Below are positions 29,960 to 35,006 of a stretch of 35,006 bases of DNA, in pieces. Made by a program: the position numbers and the translations under genes. Origin of the DNA: Neocallimastix lanati (nom. inval.) (lineage: Eukaryota > Neocallimastigomycota > Neocallimastigomycetes > Neocallimastigales > Neocallimastigaceae). Position 1 is the stretch's first letter. Each line of letters starts with the position of its first letter. Where the stretch lies: positions 1 to 35,006 of the forward strand of contig JACVTC010000380.1 of assembly GCA_016946835.1 (NCBI GenBank), read 5' to 3'. The notes under the pieces were generated by a model. The model did not search any database, was not told the origin of the DNA, and saw nothing but the letters and a program-made list of their open reading frames with translations.

Positions 29960-30230
29960 CCCAAAGCGACGATAGTTGAGCATCGTTACCATAATACTTT
30001 GTCGTTCAGATTCTGTTGATAACTGAGGAAGATAATTTGTTGTACTTTTTCATGCTAACAAAGGTTAGATACAAACAAAAATACAATTACATTACTTCCT
30101 TCTACCATTAATTGGTACTAACAATCGACTTAATCTGCGTTTATCGATAAAGAGCTAAAGAGACTTACCACGCAAGGCTTTAACAAATTATATATTTCCT
30201 GGCTCAATACTATATGATTTGGTTTATAAC
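29960..30230 (+). other. Leader domain of element F shared with element D
   Basis: Blocks collinear with D (10580-10315, minus): ACGAT-AGTTGAGC-ATCGT hairpin, CATAATACTTT, CTGTTGATA, ACAATCGAC, ATCGATAAAGAGCTAA, GACTTA, TTTAACAA, TATATATTT, then a stem around ACTATATG. The first stem is ACGAT/ATCGT here and GGG/CCC in D. The last has AAT/ATT here and AAC/GTT in D. Pairing is preserved while the sequence changes. Confidence 0.65.
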
Positions 30231-30318
30231 AATTCAATAAGAAATAAAGATTAATCAAATAAAATAAATATTTAATTACTCCTATATCTTCCAAAATAAT
30301 TATATATTACTTTATCAC

Positions 30319-30362
<44 letters not shown>

Positions 30363-30778
30363 ATCACGGGATATATCAAAAAAATCAACTCTGAAAATAT
30401 CCAATCTCAAATCACTCTCAAAATCAATCTGAAATTTTATATCAACTTAATGCAATAAATTTTAAATCTCAATAATCTTTTCTAAATTATTTCCAGCTCT
30501 CTATAACTATTAAACTACTATAATAATATATATACAAATCTACTATACCTAATTTAGTATATTATATAAATTTAAAATTTCAATACCAAACCTTATTTAA
30601 TTCTAAATAATTCCAGTGGGATCAATTATTACTATTTATATATTCAAATCCTCCTTAATCAAAAGTATATTATAATTCAATTCCTCTCTATTATACTGAA
30701 AAAATCGTTCTTAAATATATCTTATTCCAATTTATTCAATAATCAACTATAAAAATAACAGTGAAACTTATATTCAAA

Positions 30779-31492
30779 ATGGAAGAAAACAATTTTGCCA
30801 ACGCAACCTATAAGGATGGTTTTGCCGGAGATAGACGATACCTTAAGGGATTCTTAGCTAAAATGAATTTAATCTTCATGATTCACCCTGATCGATTCAA
30901 TAATGATGAAACAAAAGTAATCTACGTTATTTCTAGGTTATATGGTAATGCTATGAATTGGGCAGCATCACTTATGGAGAATCAGGACCCTTGCTTGTTA
31001 AATTACGAAGCCTTCGTTGAAAGAATGAAATCTGTATATGGGAGTTATGACTCAACATTCATTGCAAATCAGAAACTCAGAACTATAAGACAAAAACGGT
31101 TAGGCGACATTAGAAGCTATATACTCGAATTCAACTCTTATGCCGACGAGTCATCTTGGAACGAAGAAGCGAAAATGGACGCATTTCTTGTTGGTTTAAA
31201 TGATCAAATCGCTACAAGAATTCTGGAAATGTTCCCTGGTCCAAGATCTCTTACTGCTATGCAAACTATAGCTTCCAGAATAGATGGCCGTCTATCAGCC
31301 CATAGGCAATTTACAAATAATCAAAATCGATCAAACAATAACCTTAATAACAACAATTCTAATAAGAAAAGATGGAATTTTATAAGAAAGGTTCGAATTC
31401 TAAACATTATGGACCCCTATCCGACGAAGAAAAAGAAAGAAGAAAAAGAGAAAACCTCTGTTTATATTGTGGATCCTCAAATCATACTCTAG
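30779..31492 (+). pseudogene. gag: Element F Gag, N-terminal part (frameshifted)
   Basis: Sushi-type gag domain from the ATG at 30779 (MEENNFANATYKDGFAG), with the conserved run GNAMNWAASLMENQD and IRQKRLGDIRSYILEFNSYADE, typical of retrotransposon gag (element B has the equivalent LKQLQLGNVAEYTIEFRRLA). After KKRWNF near 31378 the frame is lost, apparently by one missing T in a T-run, and reads nonsense to 31492. The nucleocapsid part continues in the next frame. Confidence 0.85.
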
Positions 31493-31944
31493 GCAATTGT
31501 CCACTCAAAAATAAGAAAAAATCACCCTCAAGCACTTCTCATATTACTAATCCTGAACCAAAGGCCAAAGAAAGAACAAGAATCTCAGATCAACAAAATT
31601 TGAGTCTTCCTATATTTGAATTCACTCTCAATGTTTTAAAATCATCAGTCAAAACTAAGATTCTTCTAGATTCAGGTTCTCAACTTAATCTTATGGATGT
31701 CTACTTTGCCAATGAAAATAACATTCCTTATTCATCCGAAACCATTCATCCTGAAGTAGGAGGAATTGGTGGTACTCAGAAAATTCTCGGGGAAACTTTG
31801 CCAATTTCGATCCGCTATAAAAATCACAATTGTAAAACTAAGTTTTATGTCGTCGATTTACCTTCATATTGTGCTCTTCTTGGCGCTGAATGGCTCTCTA
31901 CTCATAATCCAACAATAGATTTCTCTTCTAAAACTGTAACGGAG
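31372..31944 (+). pseudogene. Element F Gag zinc knuckle and protease (truncated)
   Basis: Continues gag in the adjacent frame: the CCHC knuckle CLYCGSSNHTLGNC, a basic/Ser-rich linker, then retropepsin with TKILLDSGSQLNLMD (canonical DSG) and ALLGAEWLSTHNPTIDF, the usual second motif and end of the protease. Coding homology stops near 31940; the last few codons read into the primer-site sequence of F'. No RT follows. Confidence 0.85.
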
Positions 31945-31954
31945 GTGCTTCTAT
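31945..31954 (-). other. Self-priming site remnant of F'
   Basis: The minus strand reads ATAGAAGCAC directly inside the F' LTR edge. It differs by one base from the perfect complement of the F' primer sequence at 32142-32133. It marks F' as the start of an element reading leftwards, of which nothing more than about 14 internal bases remains. Confidence 0.55.
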
Positions 31955-32564
31955 TGTAAAGGCGGGATAAGATATAGAAACACAGAAAGGAGAAAACTCA
32001 ATAGGTTTACACTATCTGTATAAATAATTCGTTTTATTAGAAATATTTTTTATTAATTATAAAATTTAAAATAATTATTAATATTAATCAACAAGGTAAT
32101 ATTTCGAATTACTTATACGTTAATTATTATTAATAAAAGCACGAAGAAAAATATTTTCATTCGTGAAGTTCGCACTATTTATACTTTTAACGGAAAAACA
32201 GTTTTAACATATAAAAATAATTTTAAAGAAATATTTAGAAATATGTTTAAATAATTAATAATGTAAAGTTTCTAGAATATAGATTTTAATTGATGAAAAT
32301 GAATCTTATCAAAAAAGAATAAAATAATTTATATAATAAGAATTTCTAAATTCATTTCGGTTGAATTACGAACCGAAAGAATCTTTAACTTTCTATAATT
32401 TTATACAGAAAGAATATTCAAGAAGATATTATTAATAATTAATATAATAATTAATAAAATAATTATTTATGCAAAATGGGTTGAGGTGTGAGTCGAACCC
32501 ATGAAGTATTGGTCATGGTCAATGTAACTAACCATTGAACCAAAGTTCTAATTTTACTAACTTG
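31955..32564 (-). repeat. F': inverted, diverged LTR of the F family
   Basis: On the minus strand it is collinear with the F LTR: AAGTTAGTAAAATT, tRNA-like unit, ATAAGATTCATTTTC, AAACTGTTTTTC, TATAAATA (32183-32176), TTCTTCGTGCTTTTATTA, end ...CCTTTACA. Divergence from F looks large (tens of percent), so it comes from a different insertion. Its outer end is interrupted by element E. Confidence 0.75.
32479..32549 (-). tRNA. tRNA-like Pol III unit in F' LTR (relic)
   Basis: A box TGGTTCAATGG (32542-32532) followed by GTTAGTTAC, very tRNA-like, and B box GGTTCGACTC at tRNA spacing; an ATTG/CAAT stem surrounds an anticodon-position CAT. TTTT follows within three bases. Only 3 of 5 T-stem pairs form and the acceptor does not pair. 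Element E starts 15 bases upstream of position 1. Confidence 0.55.
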
Positions 32565-33026
32565 TGATACGTGACCACTATAAAAATGGTATTTAGGTAG
32601 ATTCTTTAGGTTAAAGAAATACTTAAATATTATTGGTCAATAATTTTATAATAATATATATAATTTTAGAATAATAATTATTAAACGGAGAATTCTTTAT
32701 TTATGAGTTTATACTTATGATAAATTAATTCATATAAATAGCTATTTTATATTTTATTTTAGTATAGTTAAAAAGAGATATTATATATATTTGAGATAAT
32801 TAATTATAATATTTATATAAGAGAGTAATAATAATAATTTATGTAATAATTAATAATTAATAATAAATAAAGAGAACATTAAAAAGATATATTTATTACT
32901 TTATTTTGTATTATTGTATGTGTTATTTCTAATTAATATTAGAATATATTATTTTGTCATAATTCCTTATTGTCATTTGCCCATAAATAAATATTAATTT
33001 AGATACATAAATAAAATATCGTATCA
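32565..33026 (+). repeat. 5' LTR of element E
   Basis: 462 bp, TGATACGTGACCACTATAAAA...ATCGTATCA. The first 21 bases recur at 34986-35006, the start of the 3' LTR. The target duplication candidate is ACTTG (32560-32564); its partner lies outside the window. Confidence 0.92.
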
Positions 33027-33030
33027 AATT

Positions 33031-33048
33031 TGGTGGAGAATCCGGGCG
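33031..33048 (+). other. Primer binding site of element E
   Basis: TGGTGGAGAATCCGGGCG, four bases after the LTR. It starts like the C/D site (TGGTGGAGA) but differs after base 9, so it probably uses another tRNA. It is unlike the tRNA-Lys site of its closest relative A. Confidence 0.7.
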
Positions 33049-33256
33049 TGACAATAGCAAAATAATATGAAAATAATATTAATAAAATAATACATCTACA
33101 TAATAAATTATATATAAATATTATTTAGTATATATATAAAAAGAATTTATTAGTTTAAATTAGTTATTAATAATTATAATAGTAATAGTTATAATAATAT
33201 TAAATTGAATTAGAAAATTGTAATAAAAAATATATATAAGAATAAATAAAATTTTT

Positions 33257-34688
33257 AAAGATGAATGTTTTAAGATATTAAGTACGTTACCATTATTAGA
33301 AAATTATAATAATGATATCAATGAATGGATAGAAGAATTAACCGAGTCATTTGAATTATGGGATATAAAAGAACAAGAAAGAAGATTATTTTATGTAAAG
33401 AATGTGTAAAAAAGAAATTAGGTATGTTCTTGATGAATTAAAGGAAGAAAAGAATCAGGTTCCTAGCTTAAAAGAAATAAAAATAGCCTTAGAAGAATAT
33501 CTAGAAATAACACCAAGCGTGAAATATTGGAACATAATTAATTTGAAAATTAATTCAAATGAATCAATTAGTAATTTTAATTATAAATACTTAAGAAAAT
33601 ATAATGATATTGATAATAATATAAAGAAATTAATTACTGTTAATAATTATGTTAATTCAATTAAGTCTAGAATATATCCTTGTTTAAGAATATTAGAAGA
33701 AGAAATCGAAGATATAAACGAAGCTCTCAAGTATGCAGAAAAAGTTGAAAGAATTGAAAAGAAATTAAATTTAAATTTAAATAATATTTATAAGAATAAT
33801 AAACAAAAATGGAATAATAATAATTTCAAAATGAATAAATTAAATAGTAATATAAACAATAAGAATAATAAAATTATGTGCTTTAGATGCTATGAGTTAG
33901 GTCATAAAGCTGTTAATTGTAGACACACATTTAAAGAATTAGCGGAATTAGAAAGAACTGGAATTTTGGAAATAAATAAAAGAAGAAATTTTATACCTGG
34001 AAACCATAATAATTATAATTATAAATTTAATTTATATGATAGAAATAAAAACTATAATAATTATTATCGTAGAAATTATAATTTAAATAGTAGTATTACT
34101 GAAAATCATCATAATATGACTAGTTTTGGTAAAAAGCATAATGTGAATAGAGAAATTTATAGAAATAATTATAATTTAAATAATAATTTTGGTAATAATA
34201 ATTATAATAATTTAAATAATTATCTATATAAAAGTAATTATGATTTAAATAAAAATTTTGGTACCAATAACAATAACAGTAATTTAAATGAGAATATAAA
34301 TACAATAAAATGTAGAATCAGCAATAATCATGGTATAAATTATAATAAGCAAGAAAATAAAGATGTTAATATTGGAAATGAAATTAATTTCAACAATAAT
34401 TTAAATACTAATTGTGTAGAAAATACATTTAATTCAAATATAAATAATATTCAGGATAATATAATTGGAAATAATATAAATAAAAACAATAATGGATATA
34501 GTAGAAACATAAATTCATTAGGAAATAATAATAGTTTTAATAATAACAATACTAATAACAATACTAATTATACAAATAACGAAAATAAAAATGTTAATAA
34601 TGTTATTGAAATAAATTATAATAAAAACAATAATAATAATAACAATAATAACAATAATAATAATCAAAAAAAAAAAAAAAAAAAATAA
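33257..34688 (+). pseudogene. gag: Element E Gag with CCHC knuckle, frameshifted near its start
   Basis: Codons from 33257 to about 33402 encode LPLLENYNNDINEWIEELTESF and align with element A Gag (LPHLADYGKDVDSWMTDF), but no ATG is in that frame and it stops at GTG TAA. The rest is in another frame, open 33402-34688 (428 codons): SLKEIKIALEEYLEIT, ISNFNYKYLRKYNDI, then the knuckle CFRCYELGHKAVNC near residue 160, then about 250 residues of Asn-rich sequence ending in poly-Asn and poly-Lys. The long tail is mostly AAT/AAC repeat expansion. Translation of a shortened Gag from the ATG at 33402 is possible. Confidence 0.8.
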
Positions 34689-34971
34689 AACAATAAATAA
34701 ATAAATAAATAATTTAATTATGATGAATTATTAATAAATAAATAATTATATATATATAACAATAATTTAAATTAAATTAATTCGAAATTTCAAGATTTCG
34801 AATTTCAAAAATTAAAATAATCATTAATTCAAAAATTTAATTTTTTTTTAAAAAAAAAAAAAAAAAAATTAATAAATCCAATAATTAAATTTTAATAAAC
34901 AAAAAAAAAAAAAAAAAAAAAAAAAAATTTATTATATTGTTATTGAGACTTCAGGGGACGAAGTCTAATTT
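34689..34971 (+). other. Non-coding tail of element E
   Basis: AT-rich, with three A-runs. A perfect hairpin AGACTTC-AGGGGAC-GAAGTCT (34947-34967) stands directly before the polypurine tract. Nothing else is recognised. Confidence 0.7.
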
Positions 34972-34985
34972 AAGTGGGGGCGTCT
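34972..34985 (+). other. Polypurine tract of element E
   Basis: AAGTGGGGGCGTCT, directly before the 3' LTR at 34986. Near-identical to those of C and D. Confidence 0.82.
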
Positions 34986-35006
34986 TGATACGTGACCACT
35001 ATAAAA
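34986..35006 (+). repeat. Start of 3' LTR of element E
   Basis: Repeats the first 21 bases of the 5' LTR (from TGATACGTGACC) and is cut by the end of the window. Confidence 0.9.

Larger units (their letters stand above)
29543..30778 (+). other. Leader of element F: minisatellite, shared RNA domain, A-run
   Basis: No gene. It holds a GAAATCAAG/CTACCAACTCAAG minisatellite (29583-29806), a domain shared with element D (29960-30230), an A-run (about 30321-30357), and then about 400 bases of AT-rich sequence before gag in which I see nothing else. Confidence 0.7.
29028..31944 (+). mobile_element. Element F: 5' fragment of a self-priming Ty3-type retrotransposon
   Basis: It holds an LTR-like segment (to 29532), a self-priming site, a 1.2-kb leader, gag and part of the protease, then breaks near 31940. 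RT, RNase H and integrase are missing. Its left end is hidden by the stacked insertions of A, D, B and C. The gag has a frameshift, so it is a dead relic, older than the elements inserted beside it. Confidence 0.8.
32565..35006 (+). mobile_element. Element E: gag-only Ty3-type element (3' LTR cut by window edge)
   Basis: LTR 32565-33026, primer site, degenerate gag, AT-rich tail, polypurine tract, then the start of the second LTR at 34986. Only about 1.96 kb lies between the LTRs, with no protease, RT or integrase. Gag is closest to element A. It would depend on another element's Pol, as do gag-only non-autonomous LTR elements known in plants. Confidence 0.88.

Noticed and set aside
29028-32564. 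F/F' inverted LTRs as an autointegration product of one element
   Set aside because: The two LTRs are too diverged to have come from one insertion event.

Overview
The window looks like a repeat-rich stretch of an extremely AT-rich eukaryotic genome. I see no host gene. Everything is built from LTR retrotransposons of the Ty3/gypsy (Metaviridae) order. The AT content, Asn-rich low-complexity proteins, long homopolymers and the sushi/Tf1-like Pol of one element suggest an early-diverging fungus, with anaerobic gut fungi (Neocallimastigomycota) as my best guess. This is inference: an AT-rich amoeba such as a dictyostelid is not excluded. || Layout from left to right. Element A (1-3842, minus strand, cut by the window edge) has an intact gag, a decayed protease region, a tRNA-Lys primer site and one LTR. 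Element D (3847-12916, minus) is complete, but pol is broken by one frameshift. Element B (12921-20064, plus) is complete, with identical-looking 890-bp LTRs, a 5-bp duplication AAAAG and one intact 1347-codon gag-pol ORF. Element C (20071-29027, minus) is complete with intact gag and pol. Element F (to about 31944, plus) is a fragment: LTR, long leader, gag and part of protease. It abuts F' (31955-32564), a diverged LTR of the same family in inverted orientation. Element E (32565 to the end, plus) is a small gag-only element whose 3' LTR starts 21 bases before the window ends. || How the parts relate. F and F' LTRs each carry a tRNA-like Pol III unit (A box, B box at tRNA spacing, T-run). A, D, B and C are stacked end to end in the few bases 11-16 bp upstream of the F unit. 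E sits at the identical offset upstream of the F' unit. Decay grows with distance from the tRNA-like unit: C intact, D one frameshift plus diverged LTRs, A many stops. A, C and D make Pol by an apparent -1 frameshift: a U UUA AAC heptamer, a short spacer and a hairpin at the gag stop. B and F instead appear to self-prime reverse transcription like Tf1, with the mRNA 5' end complementary to the bases just after the LTR. || The most unusual content is structural. The leaders of C and D carry tandem hairpins with compensatory base changes, D and F share a roughly 270-nt leader domain despite belonging to different lineages, and the A/C/D proteases have D-T/S-C in place of D-T/S-G.
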